Source: Dermatemys mawii (taxonomy: Eukaryota > Chordata > Testudines > Dermatemydidae). Taken from it: a DNA stretch of 64,000 nt. The stretch is from NCBI GenBank assembly GCA_007922305.1, contig ML677386.1, forward strand, positions 8,020,679-8,084,678, in the 5' to 3' direction. Below, in pieces: positions 10,669 through 22,618 of the stretch. Every line of letters begins with the position of its first letter. Positions within the stretch are counted from its first letter, which is position 1. Position numbers and translations under genes: made by a program. The notes beneath the pieces are model-generated. The model had not been told where the DNA came from and did no database searches. It saw only the letters and a list, made by a program, of their open reading frames with translations.

Positions 10669-12930
10669 ACCTGACTGTTGTAATCCATTTCTACTACCCA
10701 TGGAACACCCTGTAAGGCCCCAAATATTGGCTAACCATTTGGACCAAAAGAGACAACAGGGTTAAGGGGCTAAATAAATAACTGGATCTGGTTGAAAAAT
10801 TTCAATTTAATTTTGCCTCAGTTGAGGACAAACACATGTAACTTTTTCCACTAGAAGAAAAGTAAATAAATGAAAGTGAGGTTTGCCCCTGCCAAAATAA
10901 AATGAAACGGTTTATGAAAAAACAACATTCCACAAAATTTTTTTGAATGGAAACGCTTATTTCCTTAGAATTGTTATGAAAGAAACCTTTTTATTAAAAA
11001 AAAAATCCAGCTCTGTAAATAACAGTAGAGCCAGGGGATTGCTTTTGAATAGCCACATTCTGAATAGTCAGTTGGAGCCTTTTGGGTGAAGTCACAGCCA
11101 TATGCTAGTTCCCAATTGTGGATAGGTGGTACCTACTCACCAAATTGCACTATATGACAATATGCAAGTGACAAAAGCATTGGTAGGATGATGAAGTTGT
11201 GGTACGTATGGGGATGAACAGAGTCAGTGGGAAGATGATGCGGAGAGGGCAGAAAGTGAAGGGCTGAAGGAGACAGTGATAGTTTTAAACTGCCAAGCTG
11301 CCATTTCAGCCACTTCTAATTCATTTGCTATTGCAAAAGCTAAGCTGGGAACTATTCAATACTCCAGATTTCATTTTGATAAAGGAAAGCAAGGTCCTAG
11401 AGCCAGGGTACAGCCTGAGCCTGAAAGTCTACACACCAATGAAACATCCCCGTGAACCTGCCTCAGCTGGCATGGGCCAGCCACAGGTTTTACTTTGCTG
11501 AGTAAACAAACCCCAAGTCACAAGTTTCTTCCCTGTCTGTCCCAGGGATAAGGTACCAATGTATTGCAACTTGCTCAGGACTGGTGGTGAAACCATGATT
11601 CTGCCATTTTCTTGGAGCTACTTTTCACAGTGGCAGGATACTTTGCTTAAAGTCCCACAAAATAATGTAGTTTTTTAAACTGAATTATAAAAGTGATGAG
11701 CCAAAGCAGCAGGACAGTATCTCTTTTTTTAATAGTTTGTGATCCCTCTAGTGGTGCTCACCAGGTTGTCTGTTTTAGAAGTCACAAGAAACTATTCCCA
11801 GCCACAACTCATAGGTAGCTAGGAGTTGAATATTTGTGTACACAGTATACTCTTGATTATCTGAAGAGCATGGAGGACACGGATTTAATTTGGCTACTTG
11901 AGAGAGCAGAAGAGACAGTGGAAGGAGGGAGCCCTCTGCAGCCAGCTCTGGTATCTTGGCCCTGAACACTCAGTCCCAAGACAGCAGGGCTGCATAGGGC
12001 TCCCTGTGCTGCTGCTCCTGTCATCTCCATTATGGCAGATGCAAGGGGTCAGGGGTTTAGGGGGGAAGTGGCATTCCTGGGGATACAGTTCAGAGACCCA
12101 CAGTCAGGCTTCTGCTTTGCCCTTCCAGTACCACAGGCTTCCCTGCACGTTGTGCCTGAAGGGATTGGGTGTCACCGACCCTGAAGCAGTGCAGGGAGCC
12201 CTCTGCAGGCCATAGAAGCCACTGAGCAGCAAGGTGGTGTCCTCTGTGCTCTATTATCTGACCCTCCATGTTATCCAAATCCCTTCCTTGTCTCCTAGCA
12301 CCAAGAAGGATTCAGATAATGTGGAGGTTCACTATACTGCATTTGGTAAACACGTTTTTGGGGGGACCCAACTGTGCCCTTGTGGGTTTTTCACACTGTT
12401 TTGTTGTGTAAAGAGCAAACAACAACACATTGGAATAATAATAAGTCACTCCATGGTGAGCATCCGTAGGCTCTTAGTCATTCAACCATACGAGAATCGC
12501 ACCTTTAATATACTAATGCACACTCTGTTGTAGCTGATTGCTATAACAATATGTACGCTACTCTGCATACACTTACACCCATGGATCTTTACACACGCCA
12601 CGGGTCCTGTTGCATAACTCTATACATGTGTAAAATTCTGTGCATGACTAAGTGTGCACAGGATTGTCAGCTCAAGTCAAGGGAGCTTTTCATTTCTCTG
12701 TAAAATGCCTACTACCTTTAGGAGGCCATATCAATAATAATTTCAAAAGATGAACAAGAAATCCCACTCTCTAATCGCTACAAGAAATGTTGCCCTCAGG
12801 ATATTAAAAAATATATGGCAGGGCATACAGAGCCCATGCCTCCCTACCTTCATAATGAAATACAGAGGCCAGACAGAACTATGAAGCTGGAGGGATCCTC
12901 TGAGTATTTTCATCCTGAGCTTTTGAGTTC
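10669..12930. other. Unique sequence, nothing recognised
   Basis: AT-rich and non-coding by eye. Frames at plus 11898-12215 and 12234-12533 have no recognisable domain. Confidence 0.4.
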
Positions 12931-12939
12931 ATGAGGGGA

Positions 12940-13150
12940 AAAAATGGGAGCCTGGGAAAGACAAGAGATTTAAAGGCCTTTTCTTCTGTAAGGCGAGAGT
13001 GATGATTTCATCAATCGCGCTGTCAAAGCACTTTACTAATTTATGCAAAGCCATGAATTCCACTCTCCGTGTGATATTGCAGTATACCAGCACTGGTGCT
13101 GTTTGTCTGTAAATTGGGCTTACTGAGCCCCCATACCAAATCATTTTCTT
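12940..13150. promoter_or_regulatory. Candidate conserved noncoding element
   Basis: Unique sequence with a dense cluster of plausible developmental transcription-factor sites: TGATTTCATCAATC (Pbx/Meis-like), TTTATGCAAAG (octamer-like), and TAATTT. It contains no repeat. This is inference from composition only; conservation has not been tested. Confidence 0.2.
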
Positions 13151-14225
13151 TTTATAAATACCATATTAAATAGTCTCTCTCCCTTGCACCCACTGAACAG
13201 CAATAATGTCAATCTAAATGTTGTAGACATACGGGAAAGGATAAAAACTGGGACAAATACCACCAGGACTATGTCGATAGCAAGTGGCAGAAAAAGAAAT
13301 AGAGAGAACGAGTGCAATGGATAGCAAAAGGAATTGGATTGTGGATTGTAGGTCTAGATCTTCACCTAGGAGGAAATTGTAGGCAGCATTGCACACAGGA
13401 ACCCCTCGGAAAAAAAACAACAGGCCATTGGCTGCAGGCTGGTCACCCAACTCCTATCTCTCATTAAAATCTTTATGGTGAAGCCATGCTGCAGGCCCTC
13501 CTTGAAAGGACCCATGGAGAGGGTGAGCCTAAGAGCATTCCAGTGCCAGAAGGGAAAGGACTCCCCCATATGTAGTAATGAGCCTCTGCTGACTTAACCA
13601 ACTCAGTGTTGTCATAATCTGTATTGAAAAGGTGTCATGTAAGGGATCAAATGCACAGTCAGAACACACTCATCATTAACATTATTGCAAGAATAAAATT
13701 GGTTTGGTGGTGCATTTTCCAGAAATTTTTCTCAAGGTGGCCCAAGAAGTGCTTGACATTGTGGGGAGCCACCCCAGTACGCAGGGCTCACTTCATTTTG
13801 AATGGGTCCTTTCAACATGTGTTACCTCTGATGCTTAACAATCCGTTCCACTTTGTATTTAGCTGCGACACTCCACCTTTCCCAGAAAAAATGAAACACA
13901 AGTAACAAGGGATATTGATGTAAAATAAAAAGGACAAAATAAAAGAAAGATTGGATGGGTTGATAAATGGGACACCAAAATAAGAAACACTTGGTTCTTG
14001 AAAAGAAAGTGGCAAAAGAACTAGTGCTGTTATTTGTTAAGGAAAAGGATTAGAAACACATCTTTTGAAAGTGTGTTTGTGGATACTAATGAGGACAGGT
14101 TGAGAGTACTGAGATTACTGAATCTGTGATTAACACTCACTCAAACAAGATAAAGGTGAACAAATGCCAGATAGTTACAACCACAGCTGAGATGAGAGAT
14201 TAGGGATCAAAGAATTGAACAAAAA
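13151..14225. other. No feature recognised except a possible CR1 scrap
   Basis: Around 14085-14125 the sequence resembles the CR1 'GAGGAGAGGCTGAGG.ACTG' segment (TGAGGACAGGTTGAGAG), weakly. The remainder is unassigned. Confidence 0.3.
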
Positions 14226-14244
14226 ATTGTACTTTTAGAAATAG

Positions 14245-14375
14245 TTGTCTAATAGGCGTGAATCAGCACAGTTCTTTGAAAGATAAATCATGTCAGACAA
14301 ACATGATTATCTTTTTAATGAAATAACTGTTGATTTAGTAGAGACAAGACAATTATTGGACTTCATTCTCCTCTC
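14245..14375 (+). mobile_element. CR1 reverse-transcriptase scrap
   Basis: GAATCAGCACAGTTCTTTGA, AAATCATGTCAGACAAACAT and GATTATCTTTTTAATGAAAT match in order the CR1 RT region encoding the NQH..KGKSCQTNLI..FF.EI segment. Stops and frameshifts interrupt it. It is a small internal CR1 piece. Confidence 0.6.
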
Positions 14376-14640
14376 ATACAAAAGTAAAGAAATTCAAATA
14401 CCACAGTGATGGGTGACCTTATAAAAATCTAGACTGACAGATTTTTCACCAGTGTAAATCCTCTGAATTCAGTGGAGTTATTCTTTGGTGTCTCTGGGGT
14501 AAATGAATGGAGAATGAGGCACAAATGTTTTAATATAGCTTCATTTTAGAAAACTTTGACAAAATTTCATTTGGTGAGTTATTGAATTAAATCTCTAAAA
14601 AAGACTTAGCTAAATTATGAAGATTGCTGAAAGTGCAATC

Positions 14641-15370
14641 TGTGACGGTGCTGCTCCTGGCAGGACCCAACTGAGAGTGCCAAGTCAGGGCAAATTGCTT
14701 CAAATAGGGCAGCTACAGCCCAAAGCTGGGGTTTCTCCATTTCTAAGGCAAACCAAACCAGCCAAACAGAGAAGACTTTGGTTTTGCCCCACTGGCTAAC
14801 ACCACAAGTCACACAAGCAATTCCCTTAGACACACCAGTTTTCCAGAGTCACCACCACCAGCCACTCATTCTGGGGACAAATGGTTATGAAAAATCAATG
14901 CCCCAATAAAAGAAAACGGTTCTCCCAATTCCAAAGAATCAGGGCCCAGACCCAGGTCAATATACAAACCAGATCACGCTGTTGCCAATCCTTTAGAATC
15001 TAAAATCTAAGGGTTTATTCATAAAAGGAAAAAGATAAAGGTGAGAGTTAGAAATGGTTAAAAGAAATCAATTACATGCAGTAATGGCGAAGTTCTTGGT
15101 TCAGGCTTGCATCAGTGGTAGAAAAAGCTACAGGTTCAGATCACGTCTCTGGACTACAAACATCCACAGCAGGGATTGGTCCTTCAGTCCCTTGTTGAAA
15201 GCTTCTGTGTGTAGCAAAAGTTCCTCCAGAGTAAGAAGGACGACTGAAGACAAGATGGAGGAGCTGCAGCAGCTTTTCAGAGTCTTTCCTGGGTTCAAGA
15301 ACCTCTTTGTTCTTGCTGTGAAAAGTACAACCCAATGGAGTTCTGGAGTCACATGGGCAAATTATATGAC
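14641..15370 (+). mobile_element. ERV-type LTR, 3'-truncated
   Basis: Begins TGTGACGGTGCTGCTCCTGG and runs through AAATCTAAGGGTTTATTCAT and CAAGATGGAGGAGCTGCAGC to GAGTCACATGGG. I recognise this as the 5' two-thirds of an LTR family abundant in turtles. The expected 3' part is missing; a hAT end follows at 15387. Short frames at 15054-15407 are incidental. The family name is not given because it is recalled from memory. Confidence 0.65.
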
Positions 15371-15386
15371 CATGCATGACTTAGTG

Positions 15387-15428
15387 CAACCCCATTTGGG
15401 GTCATGACCCAAAGTTTGGGAACCACTG
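15387..15428. mobile_element. hAT element 3' end fragment
   Basis: AACCCCATTTGGGGTCATGA followed by AAAGTTTGGGAACCACTG matches the terminal part of the widespread amniote hAT ending in TTTGGGAACCACTG. Only the end is present. Confidence 0.6.
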
Positions 15429-15654
15429 ATACATATTCTTTGTAGAAGTTGGTAGGGAATAAAGTCTCATTGGGATTTAAAATGGAACAGTTATTTTTAA
15501 CTGATATGACCTTGACATATTAATAATGTGCAAGATCAGTAAATTTATAGATGAAACTAAAACAGAACGATTAAGAATGAGGCACCTGGCTCTTTAAAGG
15601 ATAATCTCACCAAAGACAATGAATGGGTTCAGATTAGGAACATGGGACTGAATG

Positions 15655-15765
15655 AACCTGATTCTGATCTCTTCTGCTGCTGTAAATCAAGACTAGTGCC
15701 AATGAAGTCAATGGAATTACTCTGGTGTAAAGCCTGTGCATGTATAAAGGGCCTGATTCTGTATG
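15655..15765. repeat. Palindromic 'CCTGATTCTGATCT' MITE
   Basis: CCTGATTCTGATCTCTTCTG starts it, an AATGAAGTCAATGGAATTAC centre follows, then CTCTGGTGTAAAGCC and GGGCCTGATTCTG. It is one of several copies in the window (21456, 22766, 23120, 46562, 62148) sharing inverted ends and a GTCAATGGAGTTAC-like core. Confidence 0.6.
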
Positions 15766-16810
15766 ATCATGTAATTAAAAACTGTATCATAAAGCATATG
15801 CCCGAAGGAAACTTTTAATTCCGGCAAATCCTAACTTTTGAGCTCCTGACCTTGCAAATTTTATAGCAATCTTTTAAAGTAGTTATTGTTCGGAATGGAA
15901 TGACTACAGCAGGTAGTTTACCTATAAGGAAAGGTTTATTAGACTAGGCTTGAGAGAAGATAAGAGGTGCCATGAAGAATTTAAAGGAGCGAAATGATAC
16001 ATTTACGCTTGAGTTCCTAATGGAGGTCATTTGACATACCTGAACTAGGGAGCCCAGGTTTAGGTTAAGGTGGAATATATGTAAAAAGAACTTGATTATT
16101 TTACAGAGAGTGGCAAGTGGTATGGACTTTCAACTAAATTGGTACAGTTAAGCAATGCTAACATAAGCAAAATTTGGATGATGATACAGAATTTTAATCC
16201 ATTTGTGTCTGGGATTCGCCAACAACCCTTTGGGAGGGGAAATGGAAATTTTTTCAATAATCATGTTTTTCTTGCAGTTTGGCTACGTGGGGGTTTTGTT
16301 CCTGTTGTGCTGTGGGTTTTTGGGTTTTTTTTTTTTGCATGTCCATGGGAGTGTTTTTGCCTTTTTTAGCAGAGAAGTTGGTTAGGTTTAGAAAAGTGGA
16401 GGGTTTTTTAAAGTTTATATTTTAAAGAAAGTTTTGAAACATGTGAGAGTGATGCAGCAAAGATGACACAAAACTCTCTCAGGCACAAAGGAGCTGCTTC
16501 TGCTCCAAAACAACTGTGTAACAATGTGGGGGTCCGTCTTCCATAATTAGTCCAAGCCCCCTGCTGATCCAGGCTTCTGACATTTCCTTTCTTCCTACAT
16601 AACTGAAATCGCTTTAATGCAGTTACTCTGCAATGCTTTTATTGGGGTTGCAAAAATAAAATTAAAATCAGATTAAGTTCTGGAGGTAAATTGTATTATG
16701 AATGGAAAGAACAAGTAAGTCTCTGCTCTTGATTCACCATGGTCTTGGACACAATTGTTATGGGGAAACTGATATATCAAACAACACTTAAAAAGGGAGT
16801 ATAGGAGTTT
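15766..16810. other. No feature recognised
   Basis: A T-rich run (16317-16340) and A/T-rich unique sequence. Frames at 16139-16385 are low-complexity by-products. Confidence 0.4.
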
Positions 16811-16814
16811 TAAT

Positions 16815-17035
16815 AATTATAATTATACCTATCACCTTTCATTTAAGACACTCAAAGTATTTAAAGCATAATGTACCATATTATCCCAGTTTTACTGACA
16901 GGGAAACAGGCAGAGAGAGAAGTGATATAAATTGCCTAAAGCCACAGTGAAACCAATATGAAAGCTAGGAATAGAATCCAATACTTCTTCCTTTTGATTC
17001 CCCTGCTCAGACCTGTAGACAATGCTGCCTCCTGT
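16815..17035 (-). mobile_element. MIR / CORE-SINE copy
   Basis: Antisense MIR signature: ATTATCCCAGTTTTACTGAC, GGGAAACAGGCAGAGAGAG, ATTGCCTAAAGCCACAGTG and a tRNA-like end near CTGTAGACAATGCTGCCT. Diverged but in the correct order. Confidence 0.75.
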
Positions 17036-17574
17036 TAACGGAGTATGCAGACAAATATGACACATGCATGCAAAAACTGAAGAGTAGATTTCTCATTCTC
17101 CTAATGGACTGTTGAGGTCAACTGCTTTTGAATTTAGAACTTTAACTTTTAAATGGGCATTTACTCCGTTCTTGTCTCCAAATAGTTTGGAACCCAAATC
17201 ATTGTGGTCCATAAATTTGCAAATACATATACAATAAACACTTTTTGCTTTTCAAAAGGAAGCAATCCCGTAACAATCCTGAAGATGATTTTTGGTCTTT
17301 CTTCTTTTTACTTTACTGAATCCTGACTTTGTCCATTATTTCTGTGTACCCCAAAATGAGAGAGGTAGGATCTAGCAGCCCAAGTACAACGCAGTAAATT
17401 AATTCCTGAGCTATAATAATCCTGGTTCTAATACCACACACACACACAAATGGATGAAACATACCCTGAAACAATCTAATCAAAAGACTTTTTGGATGCA
17501 ACACTTTTTAAGTTAGGAAATTGTCATCTATAATATTTAGAAAGTGTGAGGAATTCCACTCTTAAAAAAATATG

Positions 17575-18045
17575 TTGAAAAATTGGAAAGAGAAAGAATG
17601 ATTTGCAGCCTGGAAAACTGTGTGTTATATTGAGAGACTTAAGAAGTTCAATGTATTTAAATTATCCAAAAGAAGGTTAAAGATGATTGAATCATAGTAT
17701 GCAAGTACCTACATGAGGAAGAGATTTCAGAAAAAGATATTAAATCCAATGACTGGAAACTGGAACTAAACAAATTCAGATTAGAAATGAGGGGGAAAAA
17801 ATCGGCAGTGAAGGTAACTAACCAGTGGGATAATTTTCCTAGGAATGTGATGGATTCTCTATCACTTGTAGTCTTCAAATCAAGAATGCAACTCTTCCAG
17901 AAAGATATGCTTTAGCTTAAACAAAAATTATGGGCTTGCTGAAGAAATTAGTGGATGAGTTTCTTTGACCTGTGTTATGGAGGAGGTCAGACTAAATTAT
18001 TATAATGGTCCCTGCTGGCCTTTAAAAAAAATCCATGAAAATGGG
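17575..18045 (+). mobile_element. CR1-type LINE 3' fragment, divergent
   Basis: The order AAATTGGAAAGAG, TCAATGTATTTAAATTATCC, AGATTAGAAATGAGG, TGGATTCTCTATCACTTG and GGAGGTCAGACTAAATTATTA TAATGGTCCC.. follows the 3' end of a CR1 subfamily whose tail reads GGTCAGACTAGATGATC then CTTCTGGCC. Its minus-strand counterparts are at 29198 and 36881. No intact frame remains. Confidence 0.75.
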
Positions 18046-18479
18046 GGTAATAGCATTTACTTAATGACTTCACAGGAGAGTTATGGGTAAAACAGAATAA
18101 TTCACAATGAATAATTGATTACATTAATTCATCCTGATTTTCTGCTTATAAAATATTTAGGAGCAGACAATTCCTCAAATTTATTGGCTTGAAATTAACT
18201 GACAAATATCTTAGCAAAATCTTTACTCTTTGGATTGCTCATAAATATTCCAGATGCAACACAGGACACTTAGCTGTGATAGTACAGGGAAAGTGCATCA
18301 TATTGTTTCTGTTCCAGGACTGGATGAGCATTTAAAGACTTCAAACATGAATGCTTGAAAGTTTTAAGTTCAGTTTAAGCGCACGTGTACAAATGCAACT
18401 TTGAAATTCATGCTCCCTTAATATTTGCACTAAAAAAGGTTCACAACTTAAATGCTGATGGAAAGCAAACACAAAAATG
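18046..18479. other. Unique sequence, nothing recognised
   Basis: A/T-rich, no repeats or domains that I can name. Confidence 0.4.
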
Positions 18480-19885
18480 GTATGACTCAATCAATGGCAC
18501 CATCGCTCTTTAGAAAGCATGGTGTATTCACCAATGAGTTTTTCTATGGCTGTTGAGTCCAATGCATGAATGACAGTCCCATCCAAAGGTAGAGCACACC
18601 CATACGCTAGCAATGCTCTGAATCCGAGCAGCAGATTCTTTCCTCCTCTGATGCCAGTAATCACAAAGTTGGATCCAGTCCGCCTCGCAATGCTTCGCTC
18701 CCATCTACAAGCTGACTCCACCAACCAGACCAGCATTTTGCATTCCTTTCCCAATCCTCCACAGAGATTCCAAAGGATGCTAAATCATCTTTGCAAGAAT
18801 CCTGAAATCTGCACAGTGGTCTGTCTCTCTTTCTAGACCCTTTGCGACCTTCAGAGTACAGCACACTCATTGGGATCTTGTAATCCAGCATTCGCTTGCT
18901 ATGCCCAAGTCACCTGAGTCTTTTTTTACTAATCAACATTTCCATGAATGACATACCAGCATGATTTAACACTTCCACATTTGTCACCCTGTCTTGCTAT
19001 CTTATTTGAATAATTTTATGCAAGCATCTAATATAAAAACTGTTTAGTCTTTGGGTATGTTTGGTGTAAGTTATCCATTTTTCTGAGCCATAGAGAAGAT
19101 TTTCACTTTAGTTGACACTTTAGTTATTGTTCCAGGCTCTGTCTTGCAAAAGACCAATGCTTCTGGCTGCTTTGCCAATTCTACTAGTAAGCTCAGCATC
19201 AAGATGTACATTGCTGGTAATGGTAGAGCCCAGGCAGCAAAATTGGTCAACATCATCTAGATGAATACCATCTAAGAATATAACTGGAACTGGTTCTGAA
19301 GAGCTTTGGTGCATGATAACAGTCTTCTGTAAGCTTATTGCTAGCCCAAAGATTTTGCATGAATCAAAAAACTTGGTAATAAGGGCATCAACACTATGAG
19401 CCACAAGGGCTGCATCATCCGCAAACAACAGGTCCCTTATAATGATCTCCTTCACCTTTGTCTTGTCTCTGAATCTTGCAATATTGCAAGTCTTTGTTTG
19501 CACATTTGTAGATTCCAGCAGGTAAACAGTCAGATCCTGAAGCTTTGTTGTTGGGAATCTTTTTGATGCTTTGTTCAAATTCCTCTAGTATAGGTTTGGC
19601 AACGAGCAAAGGCATAATTTCAAATCCAGGCAATTTTCTAACATGCATTGGCCTATTGCAGAATCCCTTGAGTATATCATTCCATAGTGTTCAATCCACC
19701 TCTCCAGTTGCTTTCCTTTGTCAGTTATAATATTGCCATCCGGATCTTTCAGTGGAGCTCTCTTATTCTTTATCGGACCAAGGGCCTTTCTAATGCCCTC
19801 ATACAAATGTCTACTGTCAGCTGTGTCAGCTTCCTGTTGGATGCTGTCACAGAAACCCAGCTAAAATTCTTGAGCACACCCCCTG
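18480..19885 (-). pseudogene. Non-LTR retrotransposon RT relic with internal deletion
   Basis: In minus-strand order: SIQQEADTADSRHLYEGI and RKALGPIKNKRAPL (19870-19740), LEEFEQSIKKIPNNKASGSD (about 19600-19530), then RDLLFADDAALVAHS with the RT active-site FADD (19425-19412), LDGIHLDDVDQFCCLGSTI and RIGKAARSIG. These are followed by LLYGSEKW, a RCLHKIIQIR segment, an RLR-LGH segment and a C-terminal SVLYSEGRKGSRKRDRPL with FQDSCKDDLASFGI (18891-18661). This is the endonuclease/RT LINE type often found in fish and reptiles with a C-terminal RIGL-SH zinc-like end. At about 19495 the sequence jumps from the region just after the APG-type motif straight to the segment before FADD. The catalytic AFD-containing core (roughly 250-300 residues) is therefore deleted. 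Frameshifts occur at about 19495, 19120 and 18890. I do not resolve whether the clade is RTE, L2 or another. Confidence 0.85.
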
Positions 19886-19940
19886 GAAGCCATTTGAACA
19901 AACTTATGAGCGTCTCTTAGGTTACTGAGTGAACGAGTAA

Positions 19941-20002
19941 TAGGAATAGACTTGTAGGTGTAGACTTGTAGGAATAGATTTGTAGGTGTAGACTTGTAGG
20001 TG
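19941..20002 (+). repeat. 28-bp tandem repeat, two copies plus partial
   Basis: TAGGAATAGACTTGTAGGTG followed by TAGACTTG occurs at 19941-19968 and again at 19969-19996 with one difference, then starts a third time (TAGGTG). Confidence 0.9.
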
Positions 20003-20164
20003 ATCAGAGCAGATGGTATGACTATAGCAAAAGTATTTTCACTTACAAATTCAAGCAAATATTCACAAACGAGATTGTTTCCCTTCCCCACCCAACATTA
20101 TTTTACTCAGTTCTAAGAATATGGATTAATTTAAGTTTGAAGATTAAGAGTGTCATATAAGTGT

Positions 20165-20285
20165 GCTTGTTGGGGCAAAGACCATGTTTCTGTTCTGTGT
20201 TTATACAGCGCCCAGCACAATGGGGTCCCAGTCCATGACTAGGGCTCCTACGTATGATTTCAATACAAAATGATAAGACATTTTA
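20165..20285 (+). repeat. Interspersed repeat tail, L2/SINE-like 3' end
   Basis: GGGGCAAAGACCATGTTTCT, TTTATACAGCGCCCAGCACA and ATGGGGTCCCAGTCCATGAC are the motif series of a repeat tail common in reptile and bird genomes, similar in layout to L2 3' ends. An inverted copy is at 48645-48790. Confidence 0.6.
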
Positions 20286-20289
20286 AAAA

Positions 20290-21455
20290 GTCAAAACCTA
20301 CCCACATATAATATAACTGATGTGACAGAAACAAGTCCTGCATGTTGAGAGACAAGTGAAACCAAGGTCAAATCATCCCGTTTACGACTGAATGTTATTA
20401 CGACAGGACCACAATGATAAAATAACATACCTACAAAAGAATAAACATGTTAAAATAATCCCTTCAACCACAATCATACCATACCTTTCATGGCTAATGA
20501 AATCCATTTGAACAGATACTTGACAAAGGAATAAAAACTGTTGTCTGGTGACTATCAGACCTGCTGAAAGAATTAAACCATTAAAGAGAAGGAGTCTGCC
20601 AGCAGCTGCTTTAAGTCAAAGGTTACAAGAGTTTACAATTGAAGCAGGACATGAAAGACACCAGGTGGTTACAACAGCACAGGGTTACAGTTAAACCTTT
20701 AGGTAGGAACTTGCATCAATTTGGTCTTCATGTGTGTGTAAAATGAGCATAACTGGTATAAAAAAGAGGTGGGGGTGGAATTAGCAGAAAAAGCAATTAA
20801 GAGTAGGGGTAAAGAAGTGAGCATGTTGGGAGGGGGTAGGGGTTTTCACCCACCTGTTAGATCCTTTTCCTACTGCACCCTTACATCCACACCATGGCAT
20901 GGAAATCTCATTGATTTTGTACATTAACTCAATGCCAAATTGGGGGCACTACTGTATTATTTAGACCTGTTTTACAAACCACTTACATCCAACAGGTGAT
21001 TTTTACCATGTACCTCACTGCTCAGTTTGACTTGGAGACTACCAAGGGAGTTGCACAGGCTTATATCAGGTATGAATTAAGGGAAGTTACTGCACAGTTT
21101 GGCCCACAGAATGGAATAACTGTACAGAGTATTGTGGCATCAGTGCTAATGGGCACGTGTAATGAATGGTATTTGGATCAAAAAAGAGCTAGAAGAATTC
21201 CACCCTCAGAAAATGTGGTACACGGGTTTAGAACCACTGCAATAACTGAGGTAAAACAGTGTCAGTGTTCAGCTGAGAAAACCTTAGCAGAGCCCCAGCT
21301 GGTTTGGTGAGGGAGAGGCTTCCTTTTTGGTTCACCGAGTAGCAGCCTGTGAACCACATGAAACATGGCTCAAATCTTGGCTTTACAACAATATGGAGAA
21401 GACACACACACTGAAAAAACAGTCATCCAACACGAGGGACCATTATCACTAAGGG
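20290..21455. other. Unassigned; includes a 104-codon frame at 20996-21310
   Basis: The frame at 20996-21310 (plus) starts MIFTMYLTAQFDLETTKGVA and has no domain that I recognise. It is not bounded by obvious splice sites and could be chance. Nothing else is assignable. Confidence 0.3.
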
Positions 21456-21556
21456 CTTGATTCTGATCTTACACCAATGTAATCCCATTGACTTCAACGG
21501 AGTTATTTCTCTGCTGTGCAGTGAGGTAACTAAGATCAGAATCAGGCCTTGATTAA
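21456..21556. repeat. Palindromic 'CTGATTCTGATCT' MITE, near complete
   Basis: Left end GGGCTTGATTCTGATCTTAC and right end GATCAGAATCAGGCC are inverted repeats. The centre is CATTGACTTCAACGGAGTTA. About 100 bp and likely to fold into a hairpin. Confidence 0.75.
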
Positions 21557-22198
21557 AGGCCTAGGTGTCACTCATTTAATAGCGAGTGTATTTCTCAGTG
21601 CCCTATTTACAACAATGAGCACAGCGCTCAATAGTAAGCGTTTGCAAGATTGGGCCCTACGTCTGCTCTGTTGTCGGCTAAGCAGTGGCAGATAGAACGG
21701 TGAGTACACTGAGGGGCAGTCGGCATTCCCACCTGATCGCCCTCCTACCTCCCCAGCTGTTTTGTCAGCCAGCAGAGCTGCTGTTTGGTTTGCTTCCGAG
21801 TTCAGTGTTAATATGTTAAATGCAAGCTGGCTGCTGGGTCAAACCCAAATGTGGATGCCTAGCCACTGACATTTTATGTTATTGCCAAGAATAACAGTCA
21901 TGGTTTTTAAAGCTCTCAATAAAACTGTCTGCTCTGCCTCTGCTGCTGACTGAATTGAGCTAGATTTCAAAAGGTGTTTAAAGTTTTATGGTGACTAGGA
22001 GCATATGTAATTATGCCTGTAGAGACAAGATCTGTCTTTTTCCCACAGAGTGAGCTATGCTCCTGCAGGGATTGGGGAGGAGAATTTTCTCTCCCACATA
22101 CCGTAATTCAAAATTGGCAAGGTGCATAACCTAGGAGGATGAGCTTGTTGGAGGAGAGTGGAAGAGTTCACCTTCATCCAAAGAGCCAGGTATGGGTC
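21557..22198. other. Unique sequence; possible conserved noncoding DNA
   Basis: No repeats seen. The segment 21770-22015 looks unique and non-coding, with TTAATATGTTAAATGCAAG and ACATTTTATGTTATTGCC. Assignment as conserved is speculative. Confidence 0.25.
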
Positions 22199-22206
22199 AC
22201 AGCTGG

Positions 22207-22618
22207 CATAGGCACTAACTTCCCCCGCAGCCGGTGGGTGTTTGCGCCCCTCCCGCCCTCTTCCCCACCCCTATTTCGATCCCTTCCCCAAAGTCCTCAC
22301 CCCAACTCTGCCCCCACCCGGCCCGTATTAGATCCCTTCCCCAAATCCCCACCCTGGCTCCACCTCCTCCCCTAAGCGCACTGTGTTCCCCCTCTCCCTC
22401 CCTCCTTCCCAGCTGTGCGAAACAGCTGTTTTGCCCCACAAGAGCTGGGAGGGACAGGGAGAAGCAGGACCCAGCAGTGTGCTCAAGGGAGGAGGCAGGG
22501 CCGAGGCAGAGGTGAGCTGGGGCTGGGGGACGGGGAGCTGCCGATGGGTGCTCTGCACACACCAATTTTTCCCCATGGGTGCTCCAGCCCCAGAGCACCC
22601 ATGGAGTCAGCGCCTATG
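22207..22618. mobile_element. hAT-type MITE, 412 bp, with perfect 8-bp target duplication
   Basis: Ends CATAGGCACTAAC and GTCAGCGCCTATG are inverted. ACAGCTGG flanks it exactly on both sides (22199-22206, 22619-22626). GGTGGGTG near the left end mirrors CACCCATGG near the right. The interior is C-rich then G-rich, which gives overlapping long open frames on both strands (22139-22654); these are composition artefacts, not genes. No transposase. Confidence 0.9.
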
